Shown here one piece after another: positions 52,901 through 61,875 of a DNA stretch of 64,000 nucleotides (position 1 is the stretch's first letter; each line of letters begins with the position of its first letter). Both the position numbers and the translations under genes were made by a program. Location of the stretch: contig JANBRJ010000077.1 in NCBI GenBank assembly GCA_027577595.1, positions 21,011-85,010 on the forward strand, given 5' to 3'. Source of the DNA: Coemansia sp. RSA 487 (lineage: Eukaryota > Kickxellomycota > Kickxellomycetes > Kickxellales > Kickxellaceae). The notes under the pieces are model-generated. The model saw only the letters and a program-made list of their open reading frames with translations. It did not search any database and was not told the DNA's origin.

Positions 52901-53424
52901 CTGGAAGCAGTAAAGGAACTTCTGCTAATGAAACTGCGGTGGTGTCGTCGGTGGTGACAACAAGCATCAGCGCAAAGACGTTGGTTGATGCGTTTGACGA
53001 GATCGGAAATGCGTTCCTTATGCTTCTGGAAGCGTTGACGCGGCACAGCAGCCACCGCGATGCATTCAAGCGTGCAGCTTCGGAGGCGCAGCCTCTGTAC
53101 GAGTCGCTAGCAACACTGGTGCGCAGCGAGCGCGACCGTGCTGACCCCAGACGCGCGGGGCGGGCACTGAAAGAGTTTGAGCAGATGACTGATGCACACA
53201 AAGCAAATGTTCTCACAGTATCAAAGTACTTGCGCAAACTCGAGCATTACGCAAAGAGCAGTAGCGGTGCAACAGCAGCACAGGAGCAGCCCAGTAGTCA
53301 GGCTCAACAACAACAACAACAACAACAACAACAGCAGCAGCAGCAGCAGCAACAACAACAAAATATGCAGCATATGCAGCAGGGCCAAGCGCAGCAGCCT
53401 CACGAACAATACCAGCAGCAGTAA
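49996..53424 (+). CDS. large WD40-repeat scaffold protein with C-terminal polyQ
   Basis: A single-exon gene for 1142 residues. The N-terminal 40 residues are Ser-rich. A beta-propeller follows (about 80-470) with WD-like blades such as ASWNPEAPANLIAASGVDG, INDIAWSPF, VRVWDMR, SVAWSPAHVDMLATGASD. The middle and C-terminal parts are alpha-helical with a disordered Gly/Ser segment near 560, then a polyglutamine end (about 1104-1122). The propeller-plus-solenoid layout resembles coat or SEA-complex scaffolds, but no RING or other diagnostic C-terminal motif is present, so I give no name. The ATG follows an A-rich leader, the common context here. Confidence 0.8.
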   Translation: MYNSTRSSRQSLGSNNTPSGSRRHSLLSADGNLQLDNTYNYTSSWNLLGGDNLSQWRRTYVASEVGDTDGVQSTSLALPDETRFTTCMAVSEDQPLLAIGSGSYETNMFFVQSLDDQLDVKASFASKFPIYSLGFKSNLLMAGTDRNTSVLYKVDRARLLGFPPENAIDDDGGSGDDGPLVRCVGTFKNKAAKSIDIAAPGNHVPTRRVSCVEFAPPFSSASSPGEGNKQANGGWPPPSAGANSEMFLACVGGVVNIWDAAHSQHALRMEKVSNQPLTRASWNPEAPANLIAASGVDGVINILDLRRRGRAVAWRTALPALGGNDAADEGWAINDIAWSPFVPYWLATASESGLVRVWDMRYAASDGAAVATLRHPTNHGSITSVAWSPAHVDMLATGASDRSWRLHALRTGASTDESSSDTPIVAEQRAAEDIGSVVSVHGKGNTFYTLSSCGDLYAHRVAPSALKHTATFRMDNETAKRAEAAVHARDFKAASENVLELVERLKEQQQPVSENADTIKTLCDLFKAKPRLTHSSWALPPPSVALMSSGSAIADTMDTSAGGTAGGAGGSKSEMSDAAHQDFANDLKYLGYGLPPGFPLETTASRQPALWQALERLNMMNLRIKLAAMVDLADEESSKKKGGSPVGADGRPLWKNIADREKQIVQYVQAEPTLFDAKLLRSIVKLVLPHDCIAGLSLGLGVCQAYLRHERRQKQQQVNNQSIVCTSLDGLVHVLLFPTVFDTDTSTSAPEAVTAAGAAAREIATPDVPEVRQRIAECLATCPEAVFEMVRLEISIQQIVMRSGEQAKVAEDIVQAMKDHARTVETLVRSSSSGMAMFQIHSAYPATTTLSASAVRLYLNSLVPMRAYDEYLVNTQWWRVAPPRVATDGSHVVGTDYGWLSSFSLARIVNRQAATLVVPRFRRQIDVVLSTIRKEPLSLEPRLYRDTLLKVARVNLMMRCDKPLEFSVPGSSKGTSANETAVVSSVVTTSISAKTLVDAFDEIGNAFLMLLEALTRHSSHRDAFKRAASEAQPLYESLATLVRSERDRADPRRAGRALKEFEQMTDAHKANVLTVSKYLRKLEHYAKSSSGATAAQEQPSSQAQQQQQQQQQQQQQQQQQQQNMQHMQQGQAQQPHEQYQQQ
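53305..53361 (+). repeat. CAA/CAG polyglutamine tract
   Basis: About nineteen glutamine codons, CAA-rich first and CAG-rich later, near the C-terminus of the WD40 protein. Confidence 0.95.
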
Positions 53425-54068
53425 GGTCCCGCGTATTGTTTTATTCTGTTTCATATTATTTTAGCAAGACAATTTAGATATTAGACAATATTCGATGATT
53501 GTTTTGGATACTGACCGCTTTCCTTGAACAATCATGACAGCATGACGCAGCTATTTTGTTGGATTTGGAATTAACAAAGGGATCTATTAGCAGTAGCAAG
53601 CGCCACAATTATTGGTTTTAGCATCCCAAAGTGTGATATATGAAAAGTCAATATAATCGAAAGTGGCTTTACGTATTTTTTTATCAGGCTGTCCGTTTTT
53701 GAACCCAAAGAAATAAAAAAGGAGGGATTTTTTTTGTATATTTCTATTCTGGCCACATGAGAATCATTGTTACAAGTAGTGTTTCTATTTAGGTTGCCAG
53801 TGGCGTTATCTCGTATACTGCTAGAACAACAAAAGGAAATATTGTTTATTTGTTTTTGGTTTTTTGACAAGAGAAAAACACAGACCAAAAAGACATTTTC
53901 CGTTAGGTTTTTAAGAACAGCAAAATGTCCTTATTTCTTTCCAACTGGTGGATTTCTCATTCCACCAAAGTAACCTTCCGCTTCCTTCTACCTTTCTGCT
54001 ATCCTTTTTTTTTTACATTTATCGACATTTACCTACACTTCCGCAGAAACCCCTTACTTTCTTTAACC
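53425..54068. other. intergenic, C/T-rich leader of the secreted protein
   Basis: AT-rich left part and C/T-rich right part. The frame of the next gene extends upstream but without a signal-peptide-compatible start. No other feature. Confidence 0.5.
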
Positions 54069-54800
54069 ATGCGTGTTCTTGCAATTGTCAGCCTTCTTGC
54101 AGCCAGCGCTGTTGCCATGCCAACGGCTCATATGATGCGCCGCAGCCCGCAGCAGTTCCCCGCCGGTGATATGGTCAATGGACCCGTGGCGCTAAGCAAC
54201 CCTGACATTAACAACGGGGCCAAGGAAGAAGGCGTTCTCAGCGACAAGACATCGTTTGATGGAGCGTTCATCGACCATCCATCGGACAACACGATCACCG
54301 ACCTCAACACCAATGTCAACTTCCATGACAACGCCATTCTCAACCCCACCATCAACGCAGCACAGAACACTGTGGGCGGTGCTGTTGTTGGAAGCGACAA
54401 CGAGATCATTCCGCTTGGCGGCCATGGCCCCGCAAGCATTGCGTTTAGACGCCGTCAATCGAATGTCAATGCGCCCACAGCTATCGATAACCCCGACATC
54501 AACAACGGTGCCAAGGAGGAGGGCTCGCTTGATGCTGATCTGTCGGCCGATGGCGCCAATGTCGTCAACCCCGTCGGTAATAGCCTGGCCCAGGCCAATG
54601 CGAACACGGAAGTCAGCGGCAACAACTTTGATCACCCCACGCTGAACGCTATTGACCACAACAATGGGCCGGCCATGGCTGGTGACAATGACATTTTCAT
54701 GCCTGTCACTAACGAGGCAGGCGCGATCCAGATCGATAACGGTGCGCTGATGGATGCGGCACTGATGGCTGGTGGATATGTGCCGTTTGAGGGCATTTAA
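54069..54800 (+). CDS. secreted protein with two tandem modules separated by basic cleavage sites
   Basis: I start at the ATG at 54069, which gives a classic signal peptide (MRVLAIVSLLAASAVA, cleavage after AVA or AMP). The 243-residue product has RR near residue 24 and RRR near residue 132, typical Kex2 sites. Each is followed by a related ~75-residue module beginning NPDINNGAKEEG and ending with GDNDIFMP or GSDNEIIP. Each module is Asn/Asp-rich with short repeating hydrophobic positions (NPTIN, HPTLN), like a small beta-solenoid. The architecture is that of fungal Kex2-processed repeat proteins, which release several related peptides. Role unknown. Confidence 0.8.
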   Translation: MRVLAIVSLLAASAVAMPTAHMMRRSPQQFPAGDMVNGPVALSNPDINNGAKEEGVLSDKTSFDGAFIDHPSDNTITDLNTNVNFHDNAILNPTINAAQNTVGGAVVGSDNEIIPLGGHGPASIAFRRRQSNVNAPTAIDNPDINNGAKEEGSLDADLSADGANVVNPVGNSLAQANANTEVSGNNFDHPTLNAIDHNNGPAMAGDNDIFMPVTNEAGAIQIDNGALMDAALMAGGYVPFEGI

Positions 54801-55428
54801 ATTATGACACTAGTTTCCACAAGATGCATGGATCAAATCAAGGTATCGATTAGTTAATAAAGATGATCAATCACAAAAGCATATGTTTACGTTTTTTTTT
54901 TGCTCAAAAGACAAGAAAGAAAGAAAGCACTAATGATTAAAAGGGGGTGGTGGGGTGAGTGGGATCTGCAGGCTATTCTACAAACTTGTAACAAAAAGGA
55001 ACGCAATAAATGAGCTGCAGTGCAGAACTTGCTTCATGGACAAAAACAACAAAATGGCTGTTTTGTGTGTATTTTGGATGTATTCTTTGGGTGTATTTTG
55101 GGTGTATTTTGGGTGTATTTTTTGGATGTGTTTTTTGGGTGTATTTTTTTGCGAGGGGCGCAGGTTTAAACAATACTTTTTCTTTTCTTACTCTTTTTTT
55201 TTTGTAACAATACAAAGTAGCTTTTTTCCTTCTCTTTTGTTTTATTTATCTTTTTTAATACTTTTTTATCGTTTGCCTGGTGGGCTTGTAACCAATCTTA
55301 ATTTCTTACATCTTTTTTCTACTTTCTAGACGCTAGCAGGAAAATAAACAAGCAAACAAACACAGGCGACTTTTTTTTATCGCTAATAAGGAACGCGTAT
55401 TCTATCAACACCAAAGAGCAGACAGAAA
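54801..55428. other. intergenic with minisatellite, upstream of Ras
   Basis: It contains a G-rich stretch near 54941-54962, a 12-bp-type minisatellite and a long C/T-rich leader before the Ras ATG. Confidence 0.5.
55064..55151 (+). repeat. minisatellite of TTTTGGGTGTAT-type units
   Basis: About seven imperfect copies of an 11-14 bp T/G-rich unit (GGGTGTATTTT or GGATGTATTTT) in a row. Confidence 0.9.
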
Positions 55429-56170
55429 ATGGCAATGTCTGGTAATCAGCTTATCCGCGAATACAAGCTGGTTGTGGTTGGCGGCGGTGGCGTCGGAAAG
55501 TCGGCGCTTACAATCCAGTTCATCCAGTCGCACTTTGTCGACGAGTACGACCCAACCATCGAGGACTCGTACCGCAAGCAGTGCGCAATTGACGGCGAGA
55601 CGGCTATGCTGGATGTTCTGGACACGGCGGGGCAAGAGGAGTACAGGTAGGCAGAGGAGAGAGGGCCAGGAGAGTTCTGATTGTGTTCTGTTCGTGTTCT
55701 GCTTGTGAAAGATGCCATTACTAACCAATCGCTGTCTCGTTTCTCTTTGTAGCGCAATGCGCGAGCAGTACATGCGCACTGGCGAGGGCTTCCTTCTTGT
55801 GTACAGCATCACGTCGCGCAACTCGTTCGAGGAGATGCCGACATTCCAGCAGCAGATTCTGCGCGTCAAGGACCGCGACTACTTCCCAATGATAGTGTGC
55901 GGGAACAAGTCTGACCTCTCGCACGAGCGCCAGGTGTCGGCACAGGAAGGCGAGGACATTTCGCGCGCCTTTGGCTGCCCCTTCCTCGAGACATCGGCCA
56001 AAACCAGAACCAACGTCGAAGACGCCTTCTACACGCTGGTGCGCGAGATCCGCCGCTATAACAAGGAGTTTGCCTCAATCCCCAACGCAAAGTCCGGGCC
56101 CCTGTCTGCCATCGGCGGTGCTCACGGCGGCACCGAGGACAACGCTGGTGGCTGTTGCCTCATTCTCTAA
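55429..56170 (+). CDS. RAS: Ras GTPase, one intron
   Basis: Exon 1 is 55429-55646, the intron is 55647-55752 (106 bp, GTAGGC...TGTAG, branch site TACTAAC at 55719-55725, phase 2), and exon 2 is 55753-56170. The product has 211 residues. Seen: P-loop GGGGVGKS, switch [28 protein letters not shown] (restored by the splice), GNKSDL and ETSAK. The C-terminal hypervariable tail ends GGCCLIL. The end CLIL is a CaaX box, and a terminal Leu favours geranylgeranylation. The preceding Cys is a probable palmitoylation site. Ras switches control growth and morphogenesis at the plasma membrane. Gly replaces the usual Ala in the position before GGVGKS. Highly secure. Confidence 0.97.
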
Positions 56171-56283
56171 TCCTTTCTTTTTTTTTTTACTCTAGCTTGA
56201 TTTCTTTTCTCTAATATTCTGCATTACTAATGTAAGTTTCCCTCTTTCTCTAATTTATAGTCTCTTTCTACTCTCTTTTCAAA

Positions 56284-58146
56284 ATGCCCTCAGATGTTGT
56301 TCATTCAGGCGGGTCGCTAGCCCGTCGTGCGTCGCTAGCTGTGCGTCTCCCTTTAGACGGGCCCACAGCACGCGATGCCCTCGCTACTGTCGCTGCCAGC
56401 TACGCCGAATCGCCGCGCCCGCTCTCTGACCTTGCGCGTCACCGCGACCTCCGAGCTGACATGCACATGGCAGGCGCCCAAATGGACCGCGAATTCGCCC
56501 AGTCGCTAGCCGACGTCGACTCTGTCTTTGATGATCTGGAACGCGCTGTTGAATCGCTGGACCTTGGGTGTGCTGCACTGAGGACCCGGATCAACGAAGC
56601 ACTGCAATGTACGGCTGCTGCTGCTGAGCATGCTGCACTGTTGGTCGACGAACGGCGCGAATTGGCTGCGCGTCGTGAGCTAGCTGCCAGCTTTGTCGAC
56701 CGCTTTGCGTCGCCATCCAGAGCCGCAACAGATGCTGATGGCGATCTTATGGCTGAGCTCGATGCCGTTGCTGCGCAGCGCCTTGAGTGCCAGCCACTGA
56801 TGGCTGTTGCTATGCAACCGGCCGTACGCGATTTGCTCAGCGACGTGTCTGATCGCGAGGACGCTGCATACTCTGCTCTGCTACGCTGGGTGCTTCGCGA
56901 AATCCACACACTTGCACGCGATTCACCAGAACCTAGTGCGCGGTTACGTTTGGCGCTAGACCGGCTGGCGCCTCGAGCTGCGCTGTTCCAATCAGCGATC
57001 GACGAAATCGTTTCGGTCCGCCGCGACTCTGTGGCCCGCGCCTTTGTCAGTGCTCTAGTGCAAGGCGGGCCCAGCGGCATCCCACGTCCCATCGAAGCAC
57101 ATGCTGGCGACCCGCAGCGCTACGTTGGCGATATGCTTGCTTGGATTCACCAGGCTTGTGCGTCTGAGCGCGACCTTCTCGACTCGCTCCTTCCTTCAGC
57201 CAATCCAGCAACTGCTACTACACTGGCCCTTGCGCTCGATGGTGTTTCACGGCCGTTGGAGATCCGTGTTGACCAGACTATCGCAGAGATCCGGTCTCCC
57301 GCTGTTCTCCACCGCATCGCACGCTTACTAGACTTTTACCGCGGCCTGTTTGCCACCGTTGTTGTTTCGCAGGATGAATTTGAGTCGGCTCTTTCTTCTA
57401 CTGTTTCTGGTATGTGTGAGACGACTGATTCTCGGCTGCGAAGCGCGCTGGACATGCTTACCGATACAGTTGTCAATGATCTCGAGTCTACATTGTCGCC
57501 TACGCTTGAACCGCCGCCATCGCTTGCTGCTCTTCTTTCAGTCATTTCTGATATCTTGCGCTTGCAAACTGATGACCCAACGACCTCGGCCGCTGCTATC
57601 ATCAACGACGTTGTTATTCTCTTACTTGAACGCATCCTGGCTGCTGCTCATGATGTTGCCACTATCGCCACAGCTTCTGCTGGAACAGAATCGTCTCCCC
57701 TACGAGACTACGAACAGTCCATCCTGGAGCTCAACATCCTGTCTGCCATCGTCGAAGCCACTGTATCCTTTGATTACTTGGATGAATGGCGTGTCCGTTG
57801 CATAAACCACGAAACACAGCTGGTTGAAACACTCGCTGGCCAGCTCGTTGGTATACTCAAGGAAAAGTCGCACCTTCCATTTAATCAAATATTTCAGGAT
57901 GAGCTGCCCAAAGTTCTAGAATCATTCAACGAGCTGCTTAAAACTGCATCTGACCTAGATGTTGCTCGCCTTGTTGTGCGCCTCCAAAGCCAACCACTTG
58001 CTCGAACTGCCTCTTTACAAGCCATTGAGATGTTCGTCAACCAATATGAGGATCTTTATCATACTATTCTACAGTCGCTCAGTGAAGATGATAGCATGGT
58101 ACACAATCTCCTACTTGCTCCTGAAACTGTTTCAACGCTACTTTAG
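56284..58146 (+). CDS. COG6: conserved oligomeric Golgi complex subunit 6
   Basis: A 620-residue single-exon gene starting only 113 bp after the Ras stop. The N-terminal ~130 residues are helical and coiled-coil-like. The signature block PRPIEAHAGDPQRYVGDMLAWIHQ lies at about 268-290. It is the most conserved stretch of COG6, with DEIVSVRRDSVARAFVSAL just before it. The C-terminal half is a helical solenoid. COG6 is part of lobe B of the Golgi tether that captures intra-Golgi retrograde vesicles. The length is close to animal COG6. No lesion seen. Confidence 0.9.
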   Translation: MPSDVVHSGGSLARRASLAVRLPLDGPTARDALATVAASYAESPRPLSDLARHRDLRADMHMAGAQMDREFAQSLADVDSVFDDLERAVESLDLGCAALRTRINEALQCTAAAAEHAALLVDERRELAARRELAASFVDRFASPSRAATDADGDLMAELDAVAAQRLECQPLMAVAMQPAVRDLLSDVSDREDAAYSALLRWVLREIHTLARDSPEPSARLRLALDRLAPRAALFQSAIDEIVSVRRDSVARAFVSALVQGGPSGIPRPIEAHAGDPQRYVGDMLAWIHQACASERDLLDSLLPSANPATATTLALALDGVSRPLEIRVDQTIAEIRSPAVLHRIARLLDFYRGLFATVVVSQDEFESALSSTVSGMCETTDSRLRSALDMLTDTVVNDLESTLSPTLEPPPSLAALLSVISDILRLQTDDPTTSAAAIINDVVILLLERILAAAHDVATIATASAGTESSPLRDYEQSILELNILSAIVEATVSFDYLDEWRVRCINHETQLVETLAGQLVGILKEKSHLPFNQIFQDELPKVLESFNELLKTASDLDVARLVVRLQSQPLARTASLQAIEMFVNQYEDLYHTILQSLSEDDSMVHNLLLAPETVSTLL

Positions 58147-58936
58147 ATTTGTATTTAATATCCCCATATGGAATTGCTAAACTAATACGGACAAAGAGAC
58201 TAGAAAAAAAGACTACTTAGGAGGATATCTTAACCTATAACAATATAACACAAGTGAGGAGGATTTGGCCTACCAAATCTGCTCCACTACATTAAATCAA
58301 CTTCTGGTGATTGAAAAGCACTGGAGGTTGTAATACATTTGCACAATCAAACCATAGAACATGGCATCTGTACCAATATTAAGCGACCAGAGGGAGATGA
58401 AGATGTGCCTTCAGTGAGTATCACTGAAAGTTGGGGCGGAGCCCGAATGAGGTTTTGGTGAATTGGCAAACCTCCCTCTGTTTTAATATATTATGTAAAA
58501 ATTCTGGGTTAGAATCAATCTCTTTAATGCATCACTTTATTGACTATTTGGCTTCCACTCTAATTGTAGCGTACTGTCGGATATTGAGTAATGTAGTTCT
58601 ATCTTTTGTCTTTACTCTCTCCTCCATAGCAACAATAATAATAATAATAACAATAACAATAATAATACACGTGGACAGAGTTTTTTTTCTTCTTTTCCTT
58701 TTTAGTTCTACACAAGATATTTTTATTCATACTATATCATATATGCTTCCCAGAAATATGTTAAATGCTCTAATGAAAGCCTATCGTATTGCAGGCTTAG
58801 CTCAATGTCTTACAAGCCAAGCCAAAACCACAAACTGAATTGTTATCACATTAAGCATTCTTGCTTTGTTTATTCTTAGTGATGGAAAACGCTGCCTATT
58901 TAATTTTAACATTTACCAAATTAGCAAGCTATAGGT
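58147..58936. other. repeat-rich intergenic, possible LTR-element remnant
   Basis: 58197-58320 is related to the reverse complement of 62131-62260, which abuts an LTR. Near 58431 one frame reads GRSPNEVL, similar to the C-terminal turn of Ty3/gypsy integrases (TGxSPxEVLxG), but it is short. An (AAT)n/(AAC)n run lies at about 58630-58664. No intact gene. Confidence 0.4.
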
Positions 58937-59448
58937 TGTGACAGATTTATCATGGACCCAGGATAGAATAGCACGGAGTAATTTATAGATGTTTCTTCCT
59001 TTTCAAAACTAGATAAAAGAAAAAATAATAATTCATGCCTTCTTCTCAAAGGCAATGACCACGGGAAATGCTGCCCTTATGTGACGGATTTACCATTGAC
59101 CCAGGATAAAATAACACAGAGTAATTTTATAGATCTCTACTTTTCTACTAAAAACTAGATAACAAACAAACCTCATGCCTTCTGGAGGAAGGCAATGACC
59201 CACGGACAATGCTGCCCTTTATATGTAACAGAGAGCTGTTACGTAGCGCACTGTTGCAATTCCACAATCAGTGGTTTCCCCAACCATCTGAAAGGATCAG
59301 CTTTTCATATGACAGCACACTAGCGTGACACCTTATATATAACAGAGAGCCGTTATGTGTAGTGCAATATTGCAGTGCTAGTATTTAGTGGTTGTGCAAA
59401 CCCATGACAATGGGTCAGCCTTGCATATGACAACACACTAGCATGACA
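58937..59448 (+). mobile_element. solo LTR split by a second LTR
   Basis: An LTR of the same family as 24296-24546, beginning TGTGACAG at 58937 and ending GCATGACA at 59448, but interrupted by a complete copy at 59081-59330. Without the insert it is 257 bp. Flanks are TAGGT (58932-58936) and CAGGT (59449-59453), an old 5-bp duplication with one change. Confidence 0.85.
59081..59330 (+). mobile_element. solo LTR nested in an older LTR
   Basis: A 250 bp copy beginning TGTGACGG and ending GCGTGACA, flanked by CCTTA on both sides (59076-59080 and 59331-59335). The host LTR sequence resumes exactly after the duplication. Confidence 0.9.
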
Positions 59449-59487
59449 CAGGTATACAGAAACAGTCACTTTATTGTTAAGTTTATA

Positions 59488-59745
59488 TCACATTTGTACC
59501 TGTGTATGCTCCTTTTTATCTTTGCCAACGTATCTGATACTCTTTACTATGTTTCGAACCATGGCAGTAACTTGTGCATGAGTATTTGATCTTCGTAAAT
59601 CTTTGGCTAGATTTGACTTCAGATAATGTTTTACTTCATAATCTACTTGAACTGTTCCACTGGCATTTGTCTCATAATCTAAATAAGTTTTCCCATCAAG
59701 TGGATGAGTATAAACTAAGGATATGGTACGCTTTTCGTTAGTCAT
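59488..59745 (-). CDS. small protein, unrecognised
   Basis: An 85-residue frame with its ATG 56-65 bp after a TATAAAAAG box (about 59803-59810, minus strand). Hydrophilic, no signal peptide. The end (IVKSIRYVGKDKKEHTQV) distantly recalls the last strands of the small-protein family at 22.9-26.3 kb, but too weakly to assign. It ends 40 bp from the nested LTR pair. Gene status is tentative but the open frame and promoter agree. Confidence 0.45.
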   Translation of the reverse strand: MTNEKRTISLVYTHPLDGKTYLDYETNASGTVQVDYEVKHYLKSNLAKDLRRSNTHAQVTAMVRNIVKSIRYVGKDKKEHTQVQM

Positions 59746-60350
59746 TGGAATAATAAAATTGAAATAAAGTTTTGGCGTTTGGAAAAGTGGCTTTCTCTCA
59801 GCTTTTTATAACCCTGGTTTAGTGCTTATAAAGTCTACATCACACAGTATGTGGATGAACTAAAAATATAGCAATCTATACTAGAAAAATAGACAATACT
59901 GGAACTTATATTTAAGATACAAGTTGGGAAGGCATGTTAATGCCCAAAAATATATAATTAGATAGCCAGAATTGTCATTCTGACAGGGTACTAGGGTTAG
60001 GGATATGGATCACCAAAAACAAATTTCAAAGCCAATAATAGATCAGAAGAAAACTAACAAAAGTACATTGCTTCTTTAGGTGGAATGTGTTTGGTATGGG
60101 GATTAGCTTTAATCCAAAAACTAATCACCTATGAAATATAAAGTAAAACCTTTTTGAATGATTCTATACAAATACTTTTAATTTTAATCACACTATTATT
60201 TTGATACTTTAATTAACCAACAGACTGAATATTTCCTTTACAATTATCTAGATGTTTATACTTCTCTGGTCAGAGGGGGATGAATTTCTAAAAGAACACA
60301 TTTTGAATTGATATATACTAATGGTTTCAGTAATATATATCAAAGAAATA
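59746..60350. other. intergenic
   Basis: AT-rich DNA between the small gene and the 3' end of the monooxygenase gene. Nothing else is seen. Confidence 0.4.
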
Positions 60351-61259
60351 TCAATTGCTCCTAGGTATGCTTATGATTGGAGCAAATACTTCCATTTGTC
60401 CATCCTGGGAACTAGAAAATTCAGAGCTAACATCCAATCCAGTGCCAATACTAGCAGTAAACATACTTTCAGAGTTTCCACTGGTGGGAGCTATACTGGC
60501 AGAGTAAGCAGCAGTATCTGAGCCTGATGTGTATAGAGGTGGCCCAGGGATTGGATAGCTATTGTATGCCACATAAATGTTAAAATGAATTCCAGGGTCG
60601 CTGGACTTGTAAATTCCAGGAATTGCATATCCATGGGGAACAACATTCCCACCACCACTGACTGAAACCTGTGCACAGTTCGGGTAGTACTGGGCACCAT
60701 TAGCTGGGGTAATTGCATAATCAGCAAAGGCTTCCTGGAGTGCAATGACCTCTGTGCGCAAAAGATAGTCACCATCCTTAATATCTGATGGCAGCTTTAC
60801 ATCAATCTTGCCATGGTTTGCACGAATCTTGTCAACACACCATAGTTTTGCGGTAGGGTCATAGCCATCTTCAAATATCTTGAACCACACATCACCTTGG
60901 CCATTGCTCTCGAGTGGGGCCATATATACCAAGCATGGTCCCAAATGGCTAGCATCAATGATACCATCGCTTGCAGTGTCATTACCACCATGCCATTCAA
61001 CTGTAATTGTTGAACCAGCCTTGACTGGACATGTCTTTGCTGCTGTTGATGTAACTCCACCAACATTGCAGGTAAGGTCAGATGACAATGGGTCCTTGAC
61101 AGGATAATTGTAATTGACTGGGTATGGACGAATGCAAATACCCTCACCATATCTAATGCCATCTAAGGTCAAATGGCTAAGATAAGTATGTGCATTGGAA
61201 ACTGATGTAATACCTGTAACTAGTGCAATAACAGATTTAAAAATACTAGCTGTCTTCAT
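60351..61259 (-). CDS. AA9-type lytic polysaccharide monooxygenase, secreted
   Basis: I start at the ATG at 61259 (302 residues), which gives a signal peptide ending SNA so that the mature chain begins with His24 (HTYLSH), the first histidine-brace ligand. The second ligand is H105 in SHLGPCLVYMAP, the axial tyrosine Y192 in AQYYPNC, and the likely disulfide is C64-C195. These match copper enzymes that oxidatively cut cellulose or related glycans. Unlike most AA9, the RHEIIALH motif reads RTEVIALQ: the second-sphere His is Gln (Q175) and the earlier His is Thr169. The C-terminal ~65 residues are Ser/Thr-rich with no cellulose-binding module. A TATAAATT lies about 170 bp upstream. Its base composition is more AT-rich than the housekeeping genes. 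Confidence 0.88.
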   Translation of the reverse strand: MKTASIFKSVIALVTGITSVSNAHTYLSHLTLDGIRYGEGICIRPYPVNYNYPVKDPLSSDLTCNVGGVTSTAAKTCPVKAGSTITVEWHGGNDTASDGIIDASHLGPCLVYMAPLESNGQGDVWFKIFEDGYDPTAKLWCVDKIRANHGKIDVKLPSDIKDGDYLLRTEVIALQEAFADYAITPANGAQYYPNCAQVSVSGGGNVVPHGYAIPGIYKSSDPGIHFNIYVAYNSYPIPGPPLYTSGSDTAAYSASIAPTSGNSESMFTASIGTGLDVSSEFSSSQDGQMEVFAPIISIPRSN

Positions 61260-61875
61260 AGTATGGTTTGTGAAAATGTGGTAATTAGCAAATATCAAAG
61301 GGCCACTTTTTTTTTAAACTTATGAAAGGTGTAATAGAAATATAATGTTGAATAATTCCAAATAACTGTGTGAAGAAGAGAAATCCAATATTTTAAGAGT
61401 TGGCAAATTTCAGTAAAATTTATATCCTACTGGCTGGTGGGCAGACAGTCAATATCTATTTCTAAAAAGGGAATATCCAGATATATGACAAGTGGGGTTA
61501 ATCTTTTATTAAATAAAGCGCACTATTAGTTATAATTAGCACATTGTAAAAGTAGCACTGTCATAAGCTATAACTAAATACATAATATCTTATAATTAGG
61601 CAAATCGGAATAAGGATGTGGAGCATAAAATGGTTTGGTGTTTTTTTACGTGTATGAGCACAAAGGATGGGGGTATATTCTGCTCAGTTTGTGGAAACTT
61701 CAGCTTAAATCTAGCTGACTGTATCATTTTTGACTAAATATACACTTGTTTTGTTCCATGTCCTTACAACAACTACCCAAGCTTAATACGCGTTTCTTGT
61801 GACCCTTTGCCCTCACACTTTTATACTCTTTACCATCTTTTAGCTTCTTTTGGAATATGCTTTTATGCTGATTTA
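61260..61875. other. promoter of the monooxygenase gene and spacer
   Basis: AT-rich, with TATAAATT at about 61428-61435 on the minus strand. No other gene is seen. Confidence 0.4.
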
